Source: Desulfobacterales bacterium (lineage in GTDB: Bacteria; Desulfobacterota; Desulfobacteria; Desulfobacterales; UBA5852). From it: 21,140 nucleotides of DNA. Below, piece after piece: positions 7,827 through 14,365 of this stretch (positions within the stretch are counted from its first letter, which is position 1; the number at the start of each line of letters is the position of its first letter). Where the stretch lies: assembly GCA_030066455.1 (NCBI GenBank), contig JASJBQ010000016.1, forward strand, positions 1 to 21,140, in the 5' to 3' direction. The translations under genes and the position numbers were made by a program. The notes beneath the pieces were generated by a model. The model was not told where the DNA came from, did no database searches, and worked only from the letters and a program-made list of their open reading frames with translations.

Positions 7827-8297
7827 TTAGGCGCGCAGGGTGGCCGTAAGCCGCAGCGGGTGGACCAGCAGTTCGAGCGCCGGCAGGATTCCCCGGCAAA
7901 CCACATCGGCGGCGGCCAGGGTCTCAAACGCCGCGCCTTCATCCAGAATCACCGCCATGCCCAGACCGGCGTGCCGCAGCATGAGGCGGTCATTGCGGCC
8001 GTTGCCGACGGCCACGGTGCCCGCGCGGCCGAGATCGTTCACGTAATCAAGCTTGGCCTTATCCTGCCTGCCGGGGGGCAGTACCGTGAGTTGGGCGGGA
8101 CTTCCGGCCAGTTGCTCGGCGGCCAGGCCGAAGGTGTCCGCCGTGACGACGTGGATCTTCAGGTGCGCGGCCAGTTTCTCCAGGGCCGGGGCCACGCCCG
8201 GCACGATGTCACCGTCGACGGCCAGGGTGCCGTTGTAGTCCATGACCAGATGTTCAAGCTGCAACGTCCGGTAGCCGGGAATGTCGACAGTAAGCAT
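7827..8297 (-). CDS. HAD-superfamily protein, soluble P-type ATPase-like (COG4087 type)
   Basis: This 156-aa protein is a minimal HAD fold without a cap. Motif I is MDYNGTLA with nucleophile Asp20 but Asn22 where phosphatases usually have Asp. Motif II is VVTADT (Thr52), motif III probably Lys80 or Lys82, and motif IV GNGRND (Asn102, Asp103). The closest style is the stand-alone P-domain-like HAD proteins annotated as soluble P-type ATPases, whose role is unknown. Loss of the second Asp suggests slow phosphoenzyme turnover rather than fast phosphatase activity. GAGGAG lies 7-8 nt before the ATG at 8295-8297. It follows the diguanylate cyclase by 71 bp on the same strand. Confidence 0.88.
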   Translation of the reverse strand: MLTVDIPGYRTLQLEHLVMDYNGTLAVDGDIVPGVAPALEKLAAHLKIHVVTADTFGLAAEQLAGSPAQLTVLPPGRQDKAKLDYVNDLGRAGTVAVGNGRNDRLMLRHAGLGMAVILDEGAAFETLAAADVVCRGILPALELLVHPLRLTATLRA

Positions 8298-8368
8298 CCA
8301 TCTCCTCGCGTCGGGGGGAATTAGACCGACGATCGCTCGGCGACGACTCGGGCCGCAGGCCGCGGTCC

Positions 8369-9271
8369 TCAGGCGATGGTCACCTGATTGCGTCCCCCGG
8401 CCTTGCTGCGGTAAAGGCCCTTGTCGGCCCGTTTCAAAAGGGCTTCGCCGTCATCGCCCGGCAGTACCAGGGTGGCGCCGACCGACAGGGTGACCGTGAT
8501 ATTGCCGTCCTCATGCGGCAGCCTTGACTGGGCCACCAGCGATCGCATGCGCTCGGCCACGCCGGCCAGGGTTTCCATATCCACATTGACCACCACCGCC
8601 AGAAACTCTTCGCCGCCCCAGCGCCCGGCGATGTCGAAGGGCCTGAGGGCGTTCAGCATGGTATTGCCCACCATTTTGAGCACTTCGTCGCCAGTGGCAT
8701 GGCCGAAGGTGTCGTTGACGGTTTTAAACCGGTCGATGTCCGCAAAGAGAATCCCGAAGGTCAGGCCATAGCGCTGGGTCTCCGCCAGGCGGGCCTGGAT
8801 TTCCTCCTCCAGGCGCCGGCGGTTGGGCAGCTGGGTCAGCGGGTCCAGCCCGGTCAGTTTTTCCAACAGGTCGATGCGCTGGCGCAGGGTTTCAGGCGAG
8901 GAGTTGTCGGCGAAGACTTCCACAGCACCGATGATGCGTCCCCCGGCATCCAGGATCGGCGCCACCCGAATGCGCACGGGCACCCGGTGGCCGTTTTTGT
9001 GCAGCAGAAAGACATCGGCCTCACGCGCCTCACCGTCTTCTAATGTGCGGGCCGCCGGGCATTCCTCCTGGCAGAGACTGCGGCCCTCCTGGTCCAAATG
9101 GCAGAGGATGTCGTCGGCGCAGGGGCGCCCGATGACCTCCGGGGCCACATAGCCGGTGATGCGCTCCGCACCCTGGTTCCAGAAGGAAATGGTGCGGTCG
9201 GTGTCCAGGAAGTAGACGCCTTCGTAGAGATTGTTGAGCACTTCCTGGTAAATGGCGGTGTTCTCGAACAT
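8369..9271 (-). CDS. PAS-GGDEF diguanylate cyclase
   Basis: This 300-aa cytoplasmic protein has a PAS sensor domain (about 8-122), a short coiled linker and a GGDEF domain (about 138-300) that makes cyclic di-GMP from two GTP. The active-site loop is intact GGEEF at 219-223, with metal-site FADIDRFK at 176-183 and GHATGDEVL at 190-198. An RxxD inhibitory site (RPFD, 210-213) precedes GGEEF by five residues, so product feedback inhibition is expected. The PAS domain carries Cys51, Cys57, Cys67 and Cys71, similar in placement to the Cys set in the PAS-PP2C protein. No transmembrane helix is seen. The ATG at 9271 lacks a clear Shine-Dalgarno. It is 42 bp downstream of map on the same strand. No EAL or HD-GYP phosphodiesterase is in the window. 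Confidence 0.95.
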   Translation of the reverse strand: MFENTAIYQEVLNNLYEGVYFLDTDRTISFWNQGAERITGYVAPEVIGRPCADDILCHLDQEGRSLCQEECPAARTLEDGEAREADVFLLHKNGHRVPVRIRVAPILDAGGRIIGAVEVFADNSSPETLRQRIDLLEKLTGLDPLTQLPNRRRLEEEIQARLAETQRYGLTFGILFADIDRFKTVNDTFGHATGDEVLKMVGNTMLNALRPFDIAGRWGGEEFLAVVVNVDMETLAGVAERMRSLVAQSRLPHEDGNITVTLSVGATLVLPGDDGEALLKRADKGLYRSKAGGRNQVTIA

Positions 9272-9313
9272 GATGGTCGTAATGTCGCACGCCGCCCGGT
9301 TTGCATTCAGCGG

Positions 9314-10207
9314 CTAAAGATCGTAGGGGGTCATGCTTTCGTAGCCCACGTCGGTGACGAGCACGGTCTGTTCAAACTGCGCCGAGAGCGAGCCGTCGGC
9401 CGTTACTGCCGTCCATTTGTCGGGCAGGATGCGCAGGGCGTGCCCTCCCAGGTTGATCATGGGCTCGATGGTAAAGACCATGCCGGGCACCAGGGGGATG
9501 CCTGTGTGGCGCTTGCCGAAATGCGGTACCTGGGGCGCTTCGTGAAATGCCAGGCCTACGCCGTGGCCGACGAATTCACGCACCACTGAACAACTCTGCC
9601 CCTCGGCATAGGATTGGATGGCCCAGCCGATGTCACCGACCGTATGCCCCGGTTTGACCATGGCCAGCCCCGCCTTCAGGCTGCCGCGGGCCACCTCGAC
9701 GATCTTGCGGGCTTCCGGCCCGGGCGTCCCGATGAAGTAAGTCTGGTTGGCATCGGCGTAATAGCCGTCCAGGATGGAGGTGATATCCACGTTGACGATG
9801 TCGCCTGCGTTGAGCACCCGTTCGCCGGGAATGCCATGGCAAATGACCTCGTTGACGGATACGCAGACGCTCTTGGGAAAACCGCGGTAGTTCAGCGGAG
9901 CCGGTTTGGCCTTGTGTTGCAGCGTAAACGCGTGCACCAGGGTGTTGATGGCCTCGGTGGTGATGCCGGGTTTGAGGATGGCTTCGACCTCGCGGAAGGT
10001 CGCCATCACCAGATCGCCAGCTTTGCGGATCTTGGCGATTTCGTCAGCACGCTTGAGGCGGATGTTGTACTTGCGACGATAGACGCTATCGACGGGCTCC
10101 GGTTTTGCGCCCGCGCCTTCCATACAGCAGTTTTTATATTTACGGTTACTGCCGCAGGGGCAGAGCTGGTTGCGCCCGATCTTGTCGGCTTTCTTTTTCT
10201 GTTTCAT
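9314..10207 (-). CDS. map: Methionine aminopeptidase type I with N-terminal SEC-C zinc motif
   Basis: This 297-aa cytoplasmic enzyme removes the initiator methionine from nascent proteins. The dinuclear metal site is complete: Asp141, Asp152, His215 (FVGHGVG), Glu248 (TIEP) and Glu279 (QFEQT), with substrate-contacting His124 (CHGIPG). Residues 12-28 (RNQLCPCGSNRKYKNCC) are a SEC-C zinc motif, as in SecA and in some bacterial long-form MetAPs, and may help ribosome association. The ATG at 10207 is preceded by only weak ribosome-site sequence. A candidate promoter lies at 10267-10294. It heads a probable operon with the diguanylate cyclase and the HAD gene. Confidence 0.97.
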   Translation of the reverse strand: MKQKKKADKIGRNQLCPCGSNRKYKNCCMEGAGAKPEPVDSVYRRKYNIRLKRADEIAKIRKAGDLVMATFREVEAILKPGITTEAINTLVHAFTLQHKAKPAPLNYRGFPKSVCVSVNEVICHGIPGERVLNAGDIVNVDITSILDGYYADANQTYFIGTPGPEARKIVEVARGSLKAGLAMVKPGHTVGDIGWAIQSYAEGQSCSVVREFVGHGVGLAFHEAPQVPHFGKRHTGIPLVPGMVFTIEPMINLGGHALRILPDKWTAVTADGSLSAQFEQTVLVTDVGYESMTPYDL

Positions 10208-10266
10208 CGGTTACCGTCGTACTTCCATCGCGGCCCGTGTGTGCCCGGCCGTGGTTTCATCCTGCA

Positions 10267-10294
10267 ATGATAAGGATTTGACACCCTAAATCAA
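10267..10294 (-). promoter_or_regulatory. Candidate sigma-70 promoter for map
   Basis: On the minus strand TTGATT (plus 10289-10294) is followed after 16 bp by TATCAT (plus 10267-10272). That is a reasonable -35/-10 pair about 60 bp upstream of the map start, in AT-richer sequence than its surroundings. Beyond this and the NlpC/P60 remnant, 10208-10562 contains only a short hairpin-like GCCGCC-ATTCC-GGCGG sequence near 10336-10351. Confidence 0.4.
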
Positions 10295-10362
10295 TCAGAA
10301 AGGACTCAAATTGTCCAGTGCATACCCTTAGCCTGCCGCCATTCCGGCGGGCGCAGCGACGT

Positions 10363-10578
10363 TTAGCGGTACGCTCGCGGGGTCAAACCGTCGTTCCGCC
10401 GATATCCGGGGGATCGATCCAGGACGCGGCGGGCCTTCCAGAAACTACGGCGCCAGTAGTGCTCGTCCAGCCGGGAGATCATCACCCCGCGGATGGTGGA
10501 GGCGTGCACGAATTCGTCGCGGCCCAAATCGATGCCGCCTCTTTCGTCGCTGTTGGCCGGCCCTACGTGATCGGCCGT
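10363..10578 (-). pseudogene. C-terminal remnant of a MepS/Spr-like NlpC/P60 peptidoglycan peptidase
   Basis: Translating the minus strand in the frame that ends with TAA at 10363-10365 gives GIDLGRDEFVHAST, then GVMISRLDEHYWRRSFW and KARRVLDRS. This closely follows the C-terminal third of E. coli MepS (GIYIG..FVHAST, then SGVIISSMNEPYW, then ARRVLSRS). The conserved His of FVHAST is kept. A second His in DHVG (10567-10572) sits about nine residues further from it than in MepS. The catalytic-Cys region and any signal peptide are missing, replaced by the end of ycgN. No start codon with a ribosome site exists, so this is a truncated gene rather than a small protein. The deletion junction is near 10536-10578 and probably also rewrote the last residues of ycgN. 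Confidence 0.8.
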
Positions 10579-11033
10579 TTGCGGGGGGGCGGGGCCTCCT
10601 CGAGGACCAGGCGGACCCAGTCCTGCGGGTGGACGTCGTCCTCGGACAGGGCCATTCCCCGCACCGATACGCCGGCCTGATGAACCGTCTCACGATCACC
10701 CGACACCAGGGGGTGCCACCAGGAGAGTGGTTCACCCGCCAGGAGTCGGCGGTAGGCGCAGGTGTCCGGCAGCCAGTCCGCCCGGGTTAGTGTCTCCGGC
10801 GAGAGCACCAGGCACGCAGGCACCCTCTTCGTTCGGCGGCGATAGTCCCGGCAGCGGCAGGTCCTCCGGTTCAGCAGGCGGCAGGCCACCATGGTGAGGT
10901 AGACCTGACCGCTTTCTTCGTCCTGGAATTTGTGCAGGCAGCAGCGGGCGCAGCCGTCGCAGAGATCTTCCCACTGGTCCGGGGTCATATCCGCCAGAGC
11001 GGTCGTTTTCCAGAAAGGGAGCGACGCGGGCAT
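10563..11033 (-). CDS. ycgN: YcgN/UPF0260-family Cys-rich protein
   Basis: This 156-aa protein matches the E. coli YcgN pattern from end to end: FWKTTALADM at the start, LCDGCARCCLHK (25-35), VACRLLN, TCRCRDY, and LPDTCAYRRL near residue 92. The conserved cysteines 25, 28, 31, 32, 51, 59, 61, 74 and 92 suggest an Fe-S cluster or zinc site as in YkgJ-type CxxCxxCC proteins, but no enzyme activity is established for the family. It starts 7 bp after the cyclophilin stop, with TGAGGTC serving as both stop region and ribosome site, so the two are one operon. The last residues (RKRPIT) are unlike family members and probably come from the deletion that destroyed the neighbouring NlpC/P60 gene. Confidence 0.92.
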   Translation of the reverse strand: MPASLPFWKTTALADMTPDQWEDLCDGCARCCLHKFQDEESGQVYLTMVACRLLNRRTCRCRDYRRRTKRVPACLVLSPETLTRADWLPDTCAYRRLLAGEPLSWWHPLVSGDRETVHQAGVSVRGMALSEDDVHPQDWVRLVLEEAPPPRKRPIT

Positions 11034-11040
11034 ACTGACC

Positions 11041-11616
11041 TCAGGGATTCACCACGGCGGCCCTTTCGATGACGATGGCCCGCTTGGGAACGTCCTTGTG
11101 GGCGCCCACCGCCATGGTCGGCACCGCCTCGATACGCTCCACGACCTCCATGCCCTTGATGACGCGGCCGAAGACGCAGTAGCCCCACCCCCGTCGGGAG
11201 CGGCTCTGGAAGTCGAGACTGGGATTGTCCTTCGTATTGATAAAGAACTGCGAGGTGGCCGAGTGGGGATTGCTGGTGCGCGCCATGGCGATGGTGCCTT
11301 TGGTGTTCAGCCTCTTTCGCGAAGCCTCGTTGCGAATGGGCTCATGGCCGCTCTTTTGGACCATGCCCGGCAGCATGCCGCCGCCCTGGATCATGAAATC
11401 CTTGATGACGCGGTGAAAGATGGTGCCGTTGTAAAAACCCTCACGGACATAACGGAGGAAATTCTCGACGGTCTTCGGGGCCGATTGGGGGTCCAGTTCC
11501 AGGACGATCAGGCCCTTGGTGGTTTCCAGGCGAACCTGCGGCTTGCCGGCGGCCTGGGCCGGGGCGGTCATGACGACGATAATGAGGGCCACAAGGACCA
11601 AACGGGTCATTTTCAC
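11041..11616 (-). CDS. Cyclophilin-type peptidyl-prolyl cis-trans isomerase, exported
   Basis: This 191-aa protein is a periplasmic foldase that isomerises X-Pro bonds. A signal peptide (residues 1-23, hydrophobic core LVLVALIIVVM, cleavage near AQAA) is followed by a complete short cyclophilin domain. Active-site blocks include FHRVIKDFMIQGGG (67-80, catalytic Arg69), TSNPHSATSQFFIN (114-127) and GYCVFGRVIKGMEVV (145-159). The loop around PGMVQKSGHEPIRNEAS is typical of bacterial forms. The start is GTG at 11614-11616, placed 6 nt after a strong GGGAGGT; an ATG two codons later would be too far from it. It is transcribed with ycgN and diverges from dtxR. Confidence 0.95.
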   Translation of the reverse strand: MKMTRLVLVALIIVVMTAPAQAAGKPQVRLETTKGLIVLELDPQSAPKTVENFLRYVREGFYNGTIFHRVIKDFMIQGGGMLPGMVQKSGHEPIRNEASRKRLNTKGTIAMARTSNPHSATSQFFINTKDNPSLDFQSRSRRGWGYCVFGRVIKGMEVVERIEAVPTMAVGAHKDVPKRAIVIERAAVVNP

Positions 11617-11763
11617 GGGTGTACCTCCCTTGCATGGTGTTGGTCGGCGATGGCGCCGGTCGCAAACCGGCTTTGACCTTCGTGATGACCTCTAGTGGAT
11701 TTTGACCCAATCGTCAACTCAACCCATGGCTTGTGGCTTCAAAGACGAAGCGCGGCGGGGTTT

Positions 11764-11814
11764 GGTCGACACAGCAGGTCACGGTGTGCGCCCGTGACCG
11801 TTTGGCTGTCGACC
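11764..11814. repeat. Double inverted repeat between divergent ppi and dtxR
   Basis: An inner perfect stem GGTCACGG (11777-11784) / CCGTGACC (11792-11799) with a 7-nt loop is nested inside an outer perfect stem GGTCGACA (11764-11771) / TGTCGACC (11807-11814). Interior loops of 5 and 7 nt separate the two stems. It lies 30 bp upstream of the dtxR -35 box. No T-run follows on either strand, so it does not look like a simple intrinsic terminator. It may be a protein-binding site or a cruciform-forming element. Confidence 0.65.
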
Positions 11815-11843
11815 GGTCGCAGCGCAACGCCGACCCAAACGCA

Positions 11844-11872
11844 TTGACATCTTTGGGCCTATCGGCTAAACT
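11844..11872 (+). promoter_or_regulatory. Sigma-70 promoter of the DtxR-family gene
   Basis: TTGACA (11844-11849), a 17-bp spacer and TAAACT (11867-11872) form a near-consensus promoter. Transcription would begin about 11879, only some 35 nt before the ATG and just ahead of the A/T palindrome. This is the clearest promoter in the window. Confidence 0.75.
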
Positions 11873-11882
11873 TCGGAGTGCC

Positions 11883-11894
11883 TAAAAATTTTTA
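11883..11894. promoter_or_regulatory. 12-bp A/T palindrome, possible operator
   Basis: TAAAAATTTTTA is a perfect palindrome directly downstream of the predicted transcription start and upstream of the GAGGA ribosome site at 11902-11906. A dyad there suits autoregulation by the encoded DtxR-type repressor. The sequence is not a known consensus box, so the role is inferred from position. Confidence 0.4.
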
Positions 11895-11912
11895 CCTTGA
11901 TGAGGAAACGGC

Positions 11913-12677
11913 ATGCCAGCATCGGACGCGCTCACGGCGAGCATGGAAGACTACCTCGAGGCGATCTACCACATCGTCCGAAAAAAACAGGCGGCGCGGG
12001 CCAAGGACATCGCCCGGCGCCTGGCAGTGAACAATTCTTCGGTAACCGGCGCTCTGCGGACGCTGTCCGAAAAAGGGTTCATCAACTACGCGCCCTATGA
12101 CGTCATCACCCTGACCCCCAAAGGACACAAGCACGCCGAAGACGTGGTCCGCCGTCACGAGGCCCTGATGGATTTTTTTACCAAGGTCCTGTGTGTCGAT
12201 GAGGCCGAAGCCTCGGATGCGGCCTGCAAGATGGAGCACGCCGTTTCGCGGACGATTCTAAACCGCCTGATCCGTTTCGTCGAGTTTCTGGAGATCTGCC
12301 CCCGCGGCGGTGAATCCCTGATCCAGGGTTTCAAAAATCACTGCGGACGGGAGGACAATTTCATCACCTGCAGCGATTCGCTGGCCGAGTGCCTGGCGGT
12401 TCTCAAGAAGCGTCAACTCCAAATCGAAGGCGCGCGTCTCGACACGGTGTCCCTCAAGGTCCTCGGCCTCAACCAGCGCGGCAAGATCATCCGCATCGAG
12501 GACAAGGGCGAGGCCGGCCGGAGACTGGCCGAGCTCGACATCACCCCCGGCAGCATGGTGGAGGTGATCCGTATCCTGCCGGAAACGGCGGCCATCGAGA
12601 TCAAGGCCCGGGGCTATCGCCTGACCATCGGCAATGAAGATGCGGCCCGGATCGAAGTCGAACGCTATTCGGCCTGA
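11913..12677 (+). CDS. DtxR/MntR-family metal-dependent transcriptional regulator with FeoA-like domain
   Basis: This 254-aa regulator would sense Fe(II) or Mn(II) and repress uptake genes. It has an N-terminal winged helix (about 8-70; YLEAIYHIVRKKQAARAKDI and SSVTGALRTLSEKGFI), a dimerisation and metal-binding region (75-130) and a C-terminal FeoA/SH3-like domain (about 175-252). Metal-ligand positions recognisable from DtxR are RRHE (His82, Glu83) and AACKMEHAVS (Cys105, Glu108, His109). The middle region has extra cysteines (129, 144, 153, 160) in a segment between the helical and SH3 parts that is longer than in many family members. GAGGA precedes the ATG by 6 nt. No metal transporter gene is adjacent, so its targets lie elsewhere. 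Confidence 0.94.
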   Translation: MPASDALTASMEDYLEAIYHIVRKKQAARAKDIARRLAVNNSSVTGALRTLSEKGFINYAPYDVITLTPKGHKHAEDVVRRHEALMDFFTKVLCVDEAEASDAACKMEHAVSRTILNRLIRFVEFLEICPRGGESLIQGFKNHCGREDNFITCSDSLAECLAVLKKRQLQIEGARLDTVSLKVLGLNQRGKIIRIEDKGEAGRRLAELDITPGSMVEVIRILPETAAIEIKARGYRLTIGNEDAARIEVERYSA

Positions 12678-12746
12678 ACCCCGGCAATCACCCGCCAGAC
12701 ACACGGCCGCCACCCTTCCTGCCCTGCCACGAATGGCCGACAATCC

Positions 12747-12915
12747 ATGCAGCCGTTCCGGGACTTTCCGCCCGCTCTGTGCTCCCGCATTCGATTCGTC
12801 CTGGCCGATATCGACGACACCCTCACCATGGCCGGTCGTCTGCCCTCGCGGCCTTGGAGTCCTTGCAGGCCGCCAATATCCGGGTGGTTCCCGTCACCGG
12901 TCAGCCGGCGGACCG
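12747..12915 (+). pseudogene. Frameshifted, truncated HAD-IIB hydrolase remnant
   Basis: The first frame reads RIRFVLADIDDTLTMAGRL, a textbook HAD motif I with Asp21 and Asp23 as nucleophile and acid/base. The homology then jumps frame near 12846-12853 to ALAALESLQAANIRVV followed by PVTGQPAD, the motif II region (VVPVTGxPA) of HAD-IIB phosphatases such as mannosyl-3-phosphoglycerate phosphatase-like proteins. The shift corresponds to a net loss of one base. Homology stops at about 12913, where the sequence enters the convergent DHH gene, so the cap domain and motifs III-IV are gone. It cannot encode a working enzyme. Confidence 0.82.
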
Positions 12916-14127
12916 GGTGTGGTTCCTTACGATCCGGTCGAGGGCGTCAACGAGGTGCCTCTCCTGGCCGGGGGGGACGGTGGTGGCCGCGGCCAGGCTG
13001 TGGCAGGCATCCACGAAACCGCCCACCGTCCGGGTGGCCTCGGGCAGCAGCCGATCGAGGCCCGGCATCTGGCCGTTGCGGATGCGGGTTTCCAGGGCCG
13101 GCCCCACCCGCATGGAGACCTTGACGGCGTTAAAGCGAATGGCGCCCAGGCCCGGCAGCAAATCCGGCACGGGCTGAAATCCGGCGATGTAGTTGTCGGG
13201 GTCGATAAACTCGCTTTGACGGATAAACCGGCAGAAGGCGCCGATCATCTTGACGCCGATGCCATCGAAGCGCCGGGCGACGTGGAACCACTGAATCCTC
13301 CCGGTTGAGGCCATACCGCCCGCCCGGAGATGATCGATTTCAGCCTGGAAGATCTTTTGGCGCTGCCGCGTGAGGGCGGTCGTCAATCGGCGCGTTTCTT
13401 CGTCGTAGCCCTCGAGGCAGATCTGCAGACCGGCCTCGGGCCCGCCCTGAAAAAAGCCCATTCCGCCCAGGATGTCGAGATCGGCCGCCAGCCTTTCTAC
13501 GGGGCCCTCGTGAACACAATCTTCAAGGAAGCAATAGCGCTCGCCCCCGGCGTGGGGACGGATTTCCAGCTGACCCATGGCCTGCGCCGTCCGGGCCGCT
13601 TCACGGTTCAGACCGGCTAGACGCCCGTCTCGGAAAAAACCGTCTCCCACCGCGCCCGTCACGGCCAGATAAGCCAGGTCGTCATTGGAACGGGCCAGGA
13701 TGTGCGCAAAACGATAGCATGCGGTCGATGCGGACACATCCCGGTCTCCGCGGTAGCCGAAGAGATCCGGATCCAGGTTGTGCACGCAGGGGTCGGTGGC
13801 GGGCCGGGCCGGGTGGTGATCCAGGATCAGCACCAGGTTGCGCCCCTGATTGTAGGACGAAATCAGGGGGGCGATCTGGCCGGCAAAATCCGCAAAAATC
13901 AGAACCTCGCCCCGGCTCTGGAAAAGTTCGGCCAGAATCTGCGGATAGGGTTTTTCCAGGCAGATGCGGTCGACACCAAAGCCGGCCCGCGCGAGCGAGC
14001 GGCTTAGAATCGCCCCGGAGCTCAGACCATCGGCGTCGTTGTGGTGGCACAACCGAACCGTGCGAGCGGGCCAGCAATGAAGGGCGTCGATAGCGTGCGC
14101 CATGGCGCGATCGAGCAAATTCGGCAT
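12901..14127 (-). CDS. DHH-family phosphoesterase
   Basis: This 408-aa protein belongs to the DHH superfamily (RecJ exonuclease, nanoRNase, cyclic-dinucleotide phosphodiesterase). The metal-site motifs are HHNDADGLSSG (Asp31, Asp33), FADFAG (Asp80), LDHHPA (Asp103-His105) and GAVGDG (Asp162). The C-terminal part, with VGGFVDACHSLAAATTVPPG, corresponds to a DHHA1-like substrate domain whose GGH motif is altered. It resembles archaeal-style stand-alone DHH proteins more than bacterial RecJ, which is longer. The start at 14125-14127 is chosen because AGGAGG lies 7 nt upstream; an in-frame ATG at 14163 would lie upstream of that site. The last codons overlap the HAD remnant, so its C-terminus may be newly created by the deletion. 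Substrate (ssDNA, short RNA or c-di-nucleotide) is undetermined. Confidence 0.92.
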   Translation of the reverse strand: MPNLLDRAMAHAIDALHCWPARTVRLCHHNDADGLSSGAILSRSLARAGFGVDRICLEKPYPQILAELFQSRGEVLIFADFAGQIAPLISSYNQGRNLVLILDHHPARPATDPCVHNLDPDLFGYRGDRDVSASTACYRFAHILARSNDDLAYLAVTGAVGDGFFRDGRLAGLNREAARTAQAMGQLEIRPHAGGERYCFLEDCVHEGPVERLAADLDILGGMGFFQGGPEAGLQICLEGYDEETRRLTTALTRQRQKIFQAEIDHLRAGGMASTGRIQWFHVARRFDGIGVKMIGAFCRFIRQSEFIDPDNYIAGFQPVPDLLPGLGAIRFNAVKVSMRVGPALETRIRNGQMPGLDRLLPEATRTVGGFVDACHSLAAATTVPPGQERHLVDALDRIVRNHTRSAG

Positions 14128-14200
14128 CCCCCTCCCTCCTTTAAGCTTCGCTGGAAGCGCCATTGGCGGTCGCGCCTCCGGTCCGCAAATCGAATCTCGT

Positions 14201-14319
14201 GGTTAAGTGGTTAAAGGAATTGACAAAACTTTACAAGGGTGACAGAAAATCGAGATCTACCTATTTGGACGTCACTTTGAAGTCGGCTCGCATGGGCAAC
14301 GGTTCTGTCATTTTGTGAC
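14201..14319 (+). promoter_or_regulatory. phn operon control region with repeated TGAC half-sites
   Basis: The 238-bp divergent gap between the DHH gene and phnD has TTGACA (14220-14225), a plausible -35 with only a weak -10 (AGAAAA, 14244-14249, 18 bp later). TGAC-type elements recur: TGACA at 14221 and 14240, GTCAC at 14271, CTGTCAT at 14305 and GTGAC at 14315. The last two form GTCA-N5-TGAC. A direct repeat GGTTAA occurs at 14201 and 14209. CTGTCAT resembles one half of a PhoB box, but the second half at 11-bp spacing is absent. Confidence 0.35.
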
Positions 14320-14365
14320 GGCCCCGTTGCGGGGAACTTGTTCACATCTTACAGGGGAGGGAGAC

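Noticed and set aside
14301..14325. PhoB box upstream of phnD
   Set aside because: Only one CTGTCAT half is present; the position 11 bp away reads unlike the second repeat.
14315..14365. Upstream ATG start for phnD
   Set aside because: It would add 17 polar residues ahead of a normal signal peptide, while the strong GGGAGGGA site serves the ATG at 14366.
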